DNA of 11,140 nt from Candidatus Nanohalarchaeota archaeon (GCA_030635525.1 DAOVYR010000016.1:1-11140); one strand, 5' to 3'. Positions 1-6,015 are shown, counted from the first letter of the stretch. A program made the numbers and translations. Notes: generated by a model not told the origin, from the letters alone.

Positions 1-378
1 AACTACAAAAAAAGAATAGAAAAAGAGCGCGAATGCGCATCACAAAGAGAACTTGAAAAACTGGCATCAAACCTCCTGCCGATACTCGACAACCTTGAAC
101 GCGCACTTGCTGCATCAAAAAAGAACCACGACATCGAATCATTGATCAGCGGCATAGAAATGACACAAAAAAACCTGTGCAGTATCCTCGAAAAAGAAGG
201 GCTGGAAAAAATAGACTGCACAGGCAAAGAGTTTGACCCGAACCTCCATGAGGCAATAATGACAATAGAATCAAAAGACCACAAAGACAACACAGTATGC
301 GAAGAACTCGAAAAAGGATATACTTTCAAAAACAAACTAATACGGGCATCAAAAGTAAAAGTAGTAAAAAACGAATAA
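1..378 (+). CDS. grpE: Nucleotide exchange factor GrpE, 3' part of gene
   Basis: GrpE is the cytosolic co-chaperone that releases ADP from DnaK so that ATP can rebind and substrate is let go. The open frame runs from base 1 with no start in the window and encodes the last 125 residues, against about 170-200 for a whole GrpE. The first half is the end of the long helical dimerisation region, with the family-typical LLPILDNLERAL stretch at visible residues 26-37. The rest is the beta domain that contacts the DnaK nucleotide-binding domain: FDPNLHEA near residue 78 and the ending EELEKGYTF...LIRASKVKV. Tandem TAA stops close the frame. Only about 107 bp separate it from dnaK, in the classic grpE-dnaK-dnaJ order, so co-expression is likely. 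Identification is secure; the N-terminus cannot be assessed. Confidence 0.95.
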   Translation, partial: NYKKRIEKERECASQRELEKLASNLLPILDNLERALAASKKNHDIESLISGIEMTQKNLCSILEKEGLEKIDCTGKEFDPNLHEAIMTIESKDHKDNTVCEELEKGYTFKNKLIRASKVKVVKNE

Positions 379-380
379 TA

Positions 381-392
381 ACAGAGGTGTAT
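381..392 (+). repeat. First copy of a 12-bp repeat containing GAGGTG
   Basis: ACAGAGGTGTAT begins just after the grpE stop codons and recurs exactly at 470-481, where it supplies the dnaK ribosome binding site. Here GAGGTG (384-389) lies upstream of no recognised gene. A TTG at 399 opens an 18-codon frame ending at 455. It may be a duplicated leader segment or a decoy binding site. Confidence 0.6.
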
Positions 393-397
393 ATAAT
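390..397 (+). promoter_or_regulatory. Possible TATA box for a dnaK promoter
   Basis: TATATAAT resembles an archaeal TATA element. A start site about 25 bases downstream would fall near 415-422, leaving a 5' leader of about 65 nt before dnaK. The match is by eye; a second AT-rich candidate, TGTATATTT, lies at 445-453. dnaK may instead, or in addition, be read through from grpE. Confidence 0.35.
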
Positions 398-398
398 C

Positions 399-429
399 TT
401 GAAATCTTTGTTTAATTGGAGGATTTCAA
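399..429 (+). promoter_or_regulatory. Inverted repeat in the grpE-dnaK gap, possible operator or RNA hairpin
   Basis: TTGAAATC (399-406) and GATTTCAA (422-429) are perfect 8-bp complements separated by 15 bases, and the loop edge contains GGAGG (418-422). If the TATA element at 390-397 is used, the repeat straddles the expected transcription start, as a repressor operator would. If transcribed, it could fold in the leader. It does not match the heat-shock regulator sites I know (Phr, HSR1), so no regulator is named. Confidence 0.45.
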
Positions 430-450
430 AATTTTTCATCACATTGTATA

Positions 451-460
451 TTTGATAAGG
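451..460 (+). promoter_or_regulatory. TTTGATAAGG motif upstream of dnaK
   Basis: This 10-mer lies 25 bases before the dnaK start codon. It recurs exactly at 4271-4280, and its first nine bases recur at 4284-4292, both upstream of the next stress-related genes. Three occurrences, all non-coding, suggest a shared control element; function is inferred. Confidence 0.35.
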
Positions 461-472
461 AAATGAAATACA

Positions 473-478
473 GAGGTG
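473..478 (+). promoter_or_regulatory. Ribosome binding site of dnaK
   Basis: GAGGTG sits 7 bases before the ATG at 486 and lies within the second copy of the 12-bp repeat (470-481). It supports the chosen dnaK start, which also gives the normal MAKTIGIDLGTT N-terminus. Confidence 0.8.
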
Positions 479-485
479 TATTAAT

Positions 486-2417
486 ATGGCAAAAACAATA
501 GGAATTGACTTGGGAACAACCAACTCATGCATGGCAGTAATGGAAGGCGGCAAGCCGACAGTCATCCCCAACGCAGAAGGCAACAGGACAACCCCTTCGA
601 TAATCGCATTCACAAAAAAAGGCGAACGCCTTGTAGGCCTCACAGCCAAGAGGCAGGCAGTGACAAACCCTGAAAACACACTATTCTCAATCAAAAGGCT
701 GGTTGGCCGCAAATTCACAGACAAAGAAGTCCAGAGAGACATAAAGATCATGCCCTTCAAGATAACAGAAGCAAAAAACAAAGACGCGTGGGTAACTGCA
801 TCAGGCAAAGACTATTCTGCAGCGGAAATATCTGCAATGACACTCCAGAAACTAAAAAACGACGCAGAGGCGTATCTTGGCGAAAAAGTAGAGAAAGCAG
901 TAATCACAGTCCCGGCATACTTCAATGACTCCCAGAGACAGGCAACAAAAGATGCAGGAAAAATCGCAGGCCTCGAAGTCCTAAGAATAATCAACGAGCC
1001 CACAGCAGCAGCACTTGCATACGGTCTCGACAAAAAGAAAGACGAAAAAATCGCAGTATTCGACCTTGGAGGCGGAACATTCGATATCTCGATCCTTGAA
1101 CTCGGCGACGGCGTCTTTGAAGTGAAATCAACAAACGGCGACACCCACCTCGGCGGCGACGACTTCGACCAGAAGATAATTCACTCCCTTGTAGAAGAAT
1201 TCAAAAAGCAGGAAGGTGTAGACCTATCAAAAGACACTATGGTCCTCCAGCGCCTCAAAGAAGCAGCAGAAAAAGCAAAGATCGAACTCTCAAGCGCGCA
1301 GGAAACAGAGATAAACCTTCCATTCATAACCTCCACAGACTCAGGTCCGAAACACTTCAACTACACACTGACAAGAGCAAAACTGGAACAACTCACAGAA
1401 GACCTGGTAGACAAAACAATCGCACCCTGCAAACAGGCCCTCAAAGACGCAGGACTAAAGACATCAGACATAAACGAAGTGATACTAGTCGGCGGACAGA
1501 CAAGGATGCCTGCTGTGCAGAAAGCAGTCCAGCTATTATTCGCAAAAGAGCCGAACAAAACCGTAAACCCTGACGAGGTAGTAGCCATCGGCGCAGCCAT
1601 CCAGTCAGGAGTCCTCTCAGGCGAAGTAAAAGACGTGCTGCTCCTCGACGTAACTCCACTGTCACTCGGCATCGAAACCCTCGGGAGCGTCTTCACAAAA
1701 CTGATCGAGAAAAACACGACGATACCGACCAAGAAATCACAGGTATTCTCAACAGCAGCAGACAACCAGGCCGCAGTAACAATCAATGTCTTGCAGGGAG
1801 AACGCGCAATGGCCGCTGACAACCACCCGCTGGGCAGGTTTGACCTCATAGGAATCCCGCCTGCGCCAAGAGGCATACCCCAGATTGAAGTGACCTTCGA
1901 CATAGACGCAAACGGCATAATCCACGTCTCAGCAAAAGACCATGGAACAGGCAAAGAACAGACAATCTCAATCAAGCCCGCATCCGGCCTCTCCGAAGAA
2001 GACATCAAAAAAATGGAAGAAGAATCAAAAAAACACGGCGAAGAAGACAAAAAGAAAAAAGAATCCATAGATGTAAGAAACCAGGCAGAAAGCATAGTCT
2101 ACACCGCAGAAAAAACCCTGAAAGAGCACGGCGACAAAGTAGACAAAGGCACGCAGGAAAAAATAAATAAAGGCATAGATGCCCTGAAAGAGACACTGAA
2201 AGACGAAAAGGCAGACACAGAGACAATCAAGAAAAAAATAGAAGAACTGAACGCCACAATATACGAACTCACAACAAAGATGTACGAGGATGCGCAAAAG
2301 CAGGCGCAAAAAGACCAGGAAAAGCCGGAAACTGAAAAGAAAAAAGGCGAAGAGGACGTGGTCGACGCTGACTACAAAGTAGAAGATGAAGATAAGGATA
2401 AAGGCGAAAAGAAATAG
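486..2417 (+). CDS. dnaK: Chaperone protein DnaK (Hsp70)
   Basis: DnaK is the ATP-driven cytosolic Hsp70 that binds exposed hydrophobic stretches of unfolded proteins, assisted by DnaJ and GrpE. The 643-aa product is full length. The ATPase domain shows IDLGTTNSC (7-15), the phosphate-binding DLGGGTFD (193-200) and VILVGGQTRMP (332-342). The linker VLLLDVTPL is at 384-392, the beta-sandwich substrate domain spans about 393-505, and a helical lid follows. A Lys/Glu-rich tail carries EEDVVDADY, resembling the bacterial DDVVDAEF end. Residues about 75-101, including EVQRDIKIMPFKI, form the insert typical of Gram-negative bacterial DnaK; known methanogen and Gram-positive forms lack it. This makes lateral acquisition from bacteria likely. 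A GAGGTG ribosome site fixes the start. Function is certain; origin is inference. Confidence 0.98.
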   Translation: MAKTIGIDLGTTNSCMAVMEGGKPTVIPNAEGNRTTPSIIAFTKKGERLVGLTAKRQAVTNPENTLFSIKRLVGRKFTDKEVQRDIKIMPFKITEAKNKDAWVTASGKDYSAAEISAMTLQKLKNDAEAYLGEKVEKAVITVPAYFNDSQRQATKDAGKIAGLEVLRIINEPTAAALAYGLDKKKDEKIAVFDLGGGTFDISILELGDGVFEVKSTNGDTHLGGDDFDQKIIHSLVEEFKKQEGVDLSKDTMVLQRLKEAAEKAKIELSSAQETEINLPFITSTDSGPKHFNYTLTRAKLEQLTEDLVDKTIAPCKQALKDAGLKTSDINEVILVGGQTRMPAVQKAVQLLFAKEPNKTVNPDEVVAIGAAIQSGVLSGEVKDVLLLDVTPLSLGIETLGSVFTKLIEKNTTIPTKKSQVFSTAADNQAAVTINVLQGERAMAADNHPLGRFDLIGIPPAPRGIPQIEVTFDIDANGIIHVSAKDHGTGKEQTISIKPASGLSEEDIKKMEEESKKHGEEDKKKKESIDVRNQAESIVYTAEKTLKEHGDKVDKGTQEKINKGIDALKETLKDEKADTETIKKKIEELNATIYELTTKMYEDAQKQAQKDQEKPETEKKKGEEDVVDADYKVEDEDKDKGEKK

Positions 2418-2512
2418 AGAACCATGCAACATCTACAGCGTATTAGAACCACCTGGAAATAAAACAGGATAGAACAATCCCTCCATAAAACACAACACAG
2501 AGGTCACAAGAG

Positions 2513-2890
2513 ATGAAAGATTACTTAGGAAAAATAACAACAATATTTGCTGTATTCACTGTAATTATCACTCTATACTTCCAACCTGAAAAAGAAACAA
2601 ATTTAGAAAGCATACTCTTTTTTGGAATAATCATAGTAGTAATCTTGTTCTATTTCATCTATATATACAGTAAAGACAAATTAAATGAAATAGACAAAAA
2701 CACAGAAAAAATAGTAAAACTGGAAGATAAAATTAATTATATGAAGCAAATATTTGAATTAGACAAAAGGGTGAGGTTGTTGGAGAAACAAAAGAAAAGA
2801 AAAGCACATATTGACCCACGCATCGTATTCATAATAGTTTTAGCGATTCTGTTATACCTATACCTCAAATCATTAGGCGTAATTAGCTAA
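2513..2890 (+). CDS. Small membrane protein with central coiled coil, function unknown
   Basis: I do not recognise a family. The 125-aa product has three probable membrane segments, at about residues 7-23, 33-52 and 105-121. Between the second and third lies a charged, heptad-like helical stretch (about 53-98) with many Lys, Glu and Leu, likely a coiled coil. GAGGT at 2500-2504 gives good spacing to the ATG. The gene lies between dnaK and dnaJ with gaps of 95 and 56 bases, all on one strand, so it is probably co-transcribed with them. Its codons are visibly richer in A/T (TTA, ATT, TTT) than those of its neighbours, hinting at a later insertion. It could tether or localise the chaperones, or be an unrelated passenger; sequence alone cannot decide. 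Confidence 0.75.
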   Translation: MKDYLGKITTIFAVFTVIITLYFQPEKETNLESILFFGIIIVVILFYFIYIYSKDKLNEIDKNTEKIVKLEDKINYMKQIFELDKRVRLLEKQKKRKAHIDPRIVFIIVLAILLYLYLKSLGVIS

Positions 2891-2904
2891 AGAACAAACA
2901 CATA

Positions 2905-2920
2905 CTTCTACCCCCAGAAG
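2905..2920 (+). other. Short hairpin before dnaJ
   Basis: CTTCT (2905-2909) and AGAAG (2916-2920) can pair around a C-rich six-base loop, 26 bases before the dnaJ ATG. No strong ribosome binding site is visible before dnaJ; GTGA near 2938 is the best candidate. The hairpin might affect translation, but it is short. Confidence 0.25.
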
Positions 2921-2946
2921 CGCAAATACAAAAACCTGTGAAATAA

Positions 2947-4107
2947 ATGACAAAAAAAGACTACTACAAAACACTAGGCGTAGACAAAAACGCATCAGCA
3001 GAGGAAATAAAACGCGCATACCGCAAACTTGCACGAAAATACCACCCCGACGTCAACCAGGACGACAAGGGAGCAGAAGCAAAGTTCAAAGAACTCAACG
3101 CAGCATTTGAAGTACTCGGCAACCAGCAAAAAAAAGCCCAGTACGACCAGTTCGGCCACGCAGCATTCCAGCAGGGAGCAGGAGGTGGAGGCGGCTCCCA
3201 GGGTTTCCGCGGCTTTGGGGGTGGTGGCGGCTTCTCATCCTTTGAAGATATCTTCAGCGGCAGCGGCTTTGACGACATATTCAGCGCATTCTCAGGCATG
3301 AGAGGCGAAGAGACACGAAGACGCTCAGCACCCGGCGCAGACCTAAGATACGACATCACAATCACTCTCGAAGAAGCATACACAGGCATCACAAAAAAGA
3401 TACAAGTCCCCCGCTTTGAAAAATGCAGTGCATGCAAAGGCACAGGCGCAAAAAGCGGCACAGCCAAAAAAACATGCGACAAATGCAACGGAAGCGGTCA
3501 GGTCAGGCAAATAAGGCGCTCATTTTTAGGGCAAATTGTCACAGTCGGCATGTGCGACAAATGCGGGGGCAGAGGCACAGTAATAGAAACCCCATGCCCC
3601 GAATGCAGCGGAAACGGCAGAGTCAAAAAAACAAGGACTATCGACATAGACATACCGGCGGGAGTTGACAATGACTCTCACCTGAGAATCGCAGGCGAAG
3701 GCGAAGCAGGCATGAACGGCGCTCCAAGCGGAGACCTTTATATTGTAATACATGTGAAGCCCCATGACATCTTCGAGCGCTACGAAAACGACCTCTACTG
3801 CAAAACCACAATCGGAATTGCACAGGCAATACTCGGCAACGAAATAGAGATACCGACAATCAAAGGGAAAGCAAAACTGAAAATCCCTGCCGGTACGCAG
3901 AGCCATACAGTATTCAAACTGCGCGGTCAGGGAATGCCTGACGTCCATGGCAGGGGCAAAGGGAACCAGTTTGTGAAAGTGGTTGTGGAAATACCCAAGA
4001 CACTGACAAAAAAACAAAGACAGCTTATGGAAGAATATGCAGGAGAATCACAACAAAAAGCCACCGTCGGCAAAGGCTTCTTCGACAAGATGAAGGAATA
4101 CTTCTAG
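2947..4107 (+). CDS. dnaJ: Chaperone protein DnaJ (type I Hsp40)
   Basis: DnaJ delivers substrates to DnaK and stimulates its ATPase. The 386-aa product has the complete type I layout. The J domain covers about 1-70 with the essential HPD at 33-35. A Gly/Phe-rich region covers about 76-117. The zinc-binding region has four CxxCxGxG repeats, with cysteine pairs at 160/163, 177/180, 203/206 and 217/220, enough for two zinc ions. Two C-terminal beta domains follow, with typical IPAGVDNDSHLRIAGEGEAG (236-255) and a closing helix. No key residue is missing. Next to grpE and dnaK it completes the Hsp70 machine. The ATG gives the normal N-terminus, although its ribosome site is weak, consistent with read-through from upstream. 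Confidence 0.98.
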   Translation: MTKKDYYKTLGVDKNASAEEIKRAYRKLARKYHPDVNQDDKGAEAKFKELNAAFEVLGNQQKKAQYDQFGHAAFQQGAGGGGGSQGFRGFGGGGGFSSFEDIFSGSGFDDIFSAFSGMRGEETRRRSAPGADLRYDITITLEEAYTGITKKIQVPRFEKCSACKGTGAKSGTAKKTCDKCNGSGQVRQIRRSFLGQIVTVGMCDKCGGRGTVIETPCPECSGNGRVKKTRTIDIDIPAGVDNDSHLRIAGEGEAGMNGAPSGDLYIVIHVKPHDIFERYENDLYCKTTIGIAQAILGNEIEIPTIKGKAKLKIPAGTQSHTVFKLRGQGMPDVHGRGKGNQFVKVVVEIPKTLTKKQRQLMEEYAGESQQKATVGKGFFDKMKEYF

Positions 4108-4268
4108 CCTGAAAATACCCACATTTAAACATGAATTTTCACACACATGAAACGATTTCCAGACACGACACATATACTTGGATAACGAAAACTACATAAA
4201 CCTATCACACACATAATTAAACTTACACAATTTACCACAGCTCATGCACCAGAACAAAGCGCCAGTAA

Positions 4269-4401
4269 CCTTTGATAAGGCTCTTTGATAAGACTGTACG
4301 AAACAGTAACAGACAACACAGTTGTGCGCTTGAACGAAGTGAACAAGTGACCTAAACCGAAGGTTTACGGTCGCTCTAATCGCCAGCCTTTTAGAAGGCT
4401 G
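4269..4401 (+). other. Run of consecutive short hairpins, possible structured leader or small RNA
   Basis: Seven adjacent inverted repeats nearly fill this stretch. They are CCTT/AAGG (4269-4280), TCTT/AAGA (4282-4293), ACTGT/ACAGT (4293-4307), ACAAC/GTTGT (4313-4325), CTTG/CAAG (4329-4347), a long stem from about 4346 to 4375, and CAGCCTT/AAGGCTG (4384-4401). The long stem pairs GACC and TAAACC with GGTTTA and GGTC around a GAA loop, with one bulged C. The last stem touches the GAGGTG ribosome site of the following gene. No tRNA, C/D-box or other known RNA pattern was recognised. A structured 5' leader or an independent small RNA are both possible. Confidence 0.45.
4270..4292 (+). repeat. 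Tandem CTTTGATAAG motif, two copies
   Basis: CTTTGATAAG occurs at 4270-4279 and 4283-4292, one 13-base period apart. TTTGATAAG is also found upstream of dnaK at 451-459. Each copy can form a small hairpin with a TGAT loop, so it could act as RNA or as DNA. Confidence 0.5.
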
Positions 4402-4406
4402 AGGTG
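4401..4406 (+). promoter_or_regulatory. Ribosome binding site that fixes the start at 4413
   Basis: GAGGTG lies 6 bases before the ATG at 4413. An in-frame GTG at 4404 is part of this site and is therefore an unlikely start. Its first base closes the preceding hairpin, so folding could limit access. Confidence 0.7.
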
Positions 4407-4412
4407 AAACAA

Positions 4413-4694
4413 ATGGCAGAATATACAATAAAACTCAAACCCCCGGAACAGATGGACCTGACCATCACAGGAACAGAATCCCAGCAACTCAAACTGAACC
4501 CAAAAGAATTCCACCAGATAACAGTAGACTACGACAGCGATACCCTCATCTTCCAGGGCAAAAAAATAAACGCAGTAGCATCACTAAAATGCATCTCCGA
4601 CGTATTCTGGATGATACTATCCCTCACATCAAAAGGATTCAAGATAGAGCCCAATGAGCCACTTGAAATGCTGAAAAAGCTAAATCTCAAGTAA
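4413..4694 (+). CDS. Uncharacterised 93-aa protein
   Basis: No family was recognised. The product is small, mixed in charge and without a signal peptide or a clear membrane helix. The N-terminal half alternates polar and hydrophobic residues and looks beta-rich (IKLKPP, LTITGT, ITVDYDSDTLIF). A moderately hydrophobic stretch at about 56-72 (SLKCISDVFWMILSLTS) could be a buried helix. It has a single cysteine. The frame uses the same A-rich, C-ending codon style as dnaK and has a good ribosome site, so it is very probably real. The zinc-ribbon gene follows after 32 bases on the same strand, suggesting an operon. A role alongside the chaperones is only a guess from position. Confidence 0.75.
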   Translation: MAEYTIKLKPPEQMDLTITGTESQQLKLNPKEFHQITVDYDSDTLIFQGKKINAVASLKCISDVFWMILSLTSKGFKIEPNEPLEMLKKLNLK

Positions 4695-4726
4695 CCTCAA
4701 ACAAAAACAGAAAGGTAGAGATACAT

Positions 4727-5290
4727 ATGAAATGCAAATCCTGCAAAAAAGACATTGGCGCCGAGCAATGGAAATACTGTCCCCACTGCGGCGAAGAACT
4801 TGCAAAAAAATCTGTGTACTCATATGGAATGCAGGACGTAGCCGACAAAATGCTATCAGGCATCCAGAGAATCCTGATGAGAAAGCTGTTTACCACCCTT
4901 GCACAAACAATCAGGCAAAGCGAGGGCGCAAACTCTGGCAGTTTCAGAGTAAAAATAACGTCTTCTAAAAGACCAATGGCACATGCCACAAAACAGACAA
5001 CATCACAAGCACCGGACATGACAACCGCCAGCAAAAGGCCAACACCAAAAGAAACAATAGAGCCCAAAGCAGACATCACAAAACTACCAGGCAAACTAAA
5101 AATAAACATACCCTTACCCGGCATAGAATGCATGGACGACATAGACATCCTCAAATTCGAAAACTCATGCGAAATTCGCGCATACACAGAAGACAAACTA
5201 TACTTCAAAATAATCCAGACACCGCAAAACCTGAACCTCTTCGAGAAAAACCTAAACAATGAAACACTGATTCTTGAATTCGGAAACTAA
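4727..5290 (+). CDS. Zinc-ribbon protein with C-terminal HSP20/alpha-crystallin-like domain
   Basis: The 187-aa product begins with a compact zinc ribbon (C3, C6, C18, C21, with CPHCG at 18-22), likely binding one zinc ion. A helical segment (about 34-64) follows, then a GSFRVKI strand (71-77) and a low-complexity Thr/Lys/Pro linker (about 80-118). Residues about 121-187 resemble the small heat-shock beta sandwich: INIPLPGI near 126-133, a DDIDI strand entry, EIRAY, KLYFKI followed by a Pro, and a final LILEF strand. Small heat-shock proteins hold unfolded proteins without ATP. The domain call rests on motif resemblance, not a profile search. An AGGT lies about 10 bases before the ATG. Its position behind the DnaK cluster fits a stress role. 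The zinc ribbon is the safer part of the call. Confidence 0.7.
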   Translation: MKCKSCKKDIGAEQWKYCPHCGEELAKKSVYSYGMQDVADKMLSGIQRILMRKLFTTLAQTIRQSEGANSGSFRVKITSSKRPMAHATKQTTSQAPDMTTASKRPTPKETIEPKADITKLPGKLKINIPLPGIECMDDIDILKFENSCEIRAYTEDKLYFKIIQTPQNLNLFEKNLNNETLILEFGN

Positions 5291-5307
5291 AAACGAAATT
5301 ATATCCT

Positions 5308-5421
5308 ATGGAGAAAAAAGATCCCGAACCATTCTCAAGAACTCCGGGACAGAATGCCGTAAGCTATATAATAGCCATTTTGATGGACCTTCTAGTCATG
5401 CAAAAAAGAAGATCAATCTGA
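5308..5421 (+). CDS. Possible 37-aa small protein
   Basis: An ATG at 5308 opens a frame of 37 codons ending with TGA. The product starts with charged and Pro-rich residues (MEKKDPEPFSRTPGQ) and has a hydrophobic stretch at about 18-31 followed by a basic end (QKRRS). This suggests a small membrane-associated or amphipathic peptide. Codons look like those of the neighbours. There is no convincing ribosome binding site, and a 5-bp stem, TCCCG/CGGGA (5322-5349), lies inside it, so the segment could instead be the end of the upstream transcript. It reads toward the S6e gene. No known family was recognised. Confidence 0.3.
   Translation: MEKKDPEPFSRTPGQNAVSYIIAILMDLLVMQKRRSI
5402..5407 (-). terminator. 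Oligo-T tract downstream of the S6e gene
   Basis: On the minus strand this is a run of six T, about 35 bases past the S6e stop codon and part of a T-rich stretch. Archaeal transcription commonly ends at such tracts without needing a hairpin. Confidence 0.35.
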
Positions 5422-5441
5422 ATCAAAGATAATATCTTCAC

Positions 5442-5843
5442 TTACTTAGCTTCTTTAGCCTTCTCAACAGACCCGAAAATATCATCCAAAGACTGCTTCC
5501 CATACTTCACAACCTTAACATTGACCTGTGTCAGATCACGCGAAACAGCTGCCCCGCAAACAGTCTTCCGTCTCCTTAAGCCCTTCAGTTTCGATTTCAT
5601 ACCTGACCCATAAGAGAGAAGAACCGGCTGAACAGAAGAACCAAAAACGCCTTTCTTCATCGGAAACCCGCCCTTACCTGAACCACCTGTAACCTTAAGC
5701 TTATACCCTGGAACATCAATGATGCCACCATCAAAATCATCAGCAATCTTAAGATCAGCAAGCTGCGATATCTTAGACGCATCCACTTCCTTCTGATAAC
5801 ATTTCGCTTTTTTCGTATCCGCTATTACAAATTTTATTGCCAT
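5442..5843 (-). CDS. rps6e: Small ribosomal subunit protein S6e
   Basis: S6e is a component of the archaeal and eukaryotic small ribosomal subunit, so this gene is the best taxonomic marker in the window. The 133-aa product begins MAIKFVIAD and shows the family core: DGGIIDVPGYKLKVTGGSGK followed by GFPM, then a basic stretch GLRRRKTVCG and VNVKVVKYG. Length fits short archaeal S6e proteins, which lack the eukaryotic C-terminal extension. A GGTGA ribosome site (5855-5851) lies 7 bases before this ATG but only 1 base before an upstream in-frame ATG at 5849, so 5843 is preferred. The gene faces the chaperone cluster convergently and appears to be transcribed alone from the TATA element near 5935-5951. 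Confidence 0.95.
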   Translation of the reverse strand: MAIKFVIADTKKAKCYQKEVDASKISQLADLKIADDFDGGIIDVPGYKLKVTGGSGKGGFPMKKGVFGSSVQPVLLSYGSGMKSKLKGLRRRKTVCGAAVSRDLTQVNVKVVKYGKQSLDDIFGSVEKAKEAK

Positions 5844-5934
5844 ATTCATTTCACCAAAAAATCATCCTATCATTCAATTAACACTCAACTCAAAATCGCC
5901 CAAATCACGCATTATCCGAACATCCAAATATTAC

Positions 5935-5951
5935 TATATAAGCTTTATAAA
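5935..5951 (-). promoter_or_regulatory. TATA element of the S6e gene
   Basis: On the minus strand this reads TTTATAAAGCTTATATA, with two overlapping TATA-like cores about 90-105 bases upstream of the S6e ATG at 5843. TATAA and TTATA arms make it partly symmetrical. A start site about 25 bases downstream would leave a leader of roughly 65-75 nt. Confidence 0.5.
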
Positions 5952-5998
5952 TGTTATTGGACAGCACAATAAAAAATCATAGGATATCAGCATAAATT

Positions 5999-6015
5999 GA
6001 AGTATCCCATACTTC
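5999..6015. other. Perfect hairpin or operator-like inverted repeat
   Basis: GAAGTAT and ATACTTC form seven perfect pairs around CCC. The element lies between the two divergent promoters and about 50 bases upstream of the S6e TATA element. It could be a regulator site; no known motif was matched. Confidence 0.4.

Larger units (their letters stand above)
4108..4412. other. Non-coding region between dnaJ and the next gene
   Basis: This stretch of about 305 bases has no credible coding frame. The first half (4108-4260) is A/C-rich with few clear signals; CATGAA occurs twice (4130-4135 and 4146-4151), and AT-rich patches near 4169-4176 and 4211-4221 could hold a TATA box. The second half is filled with short inverted repeats, described separately. 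Confidence 0.6.

Noticed and set aside
1361..2095. Long minus-strand open frame (244 aa) inside dnaK
   Set aside because: It is antisense to a certain DnaK gene, low in complexity and without any family resemblance. It arises from the codon bias of dnaK; the same holds for antisense frames at 326-808, 812-1144 and 2025-2432.
2964..3488. Minus-strand frame (174 aa) with Pro-rich stretches inside dnaJ
   Set aside because: It is the antisense shadow of the Gly-rich region of DnaJ, whose GGN codons read as proline on the other strand.
4269..4401. tRNA or box C/D RNA in the hairpin region
   Set aside because: No cloverleaf with a T-arm consensus and no paired C (RTGATGA) and D (CTGA) boxes could be found.
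4404..4412. GTG at 4404 as start of the 93-aa gene
   Set aside because: The GTG is part of the GAGGTG ribosome site; the ATG at 4413 has proper spacing.
4192..4428. Minus-strand 78-aa frame across the hairpin region
   Set aside because: It overlaps the hairpins and the start of the 93-aa gene and has no plausible start signal or family.
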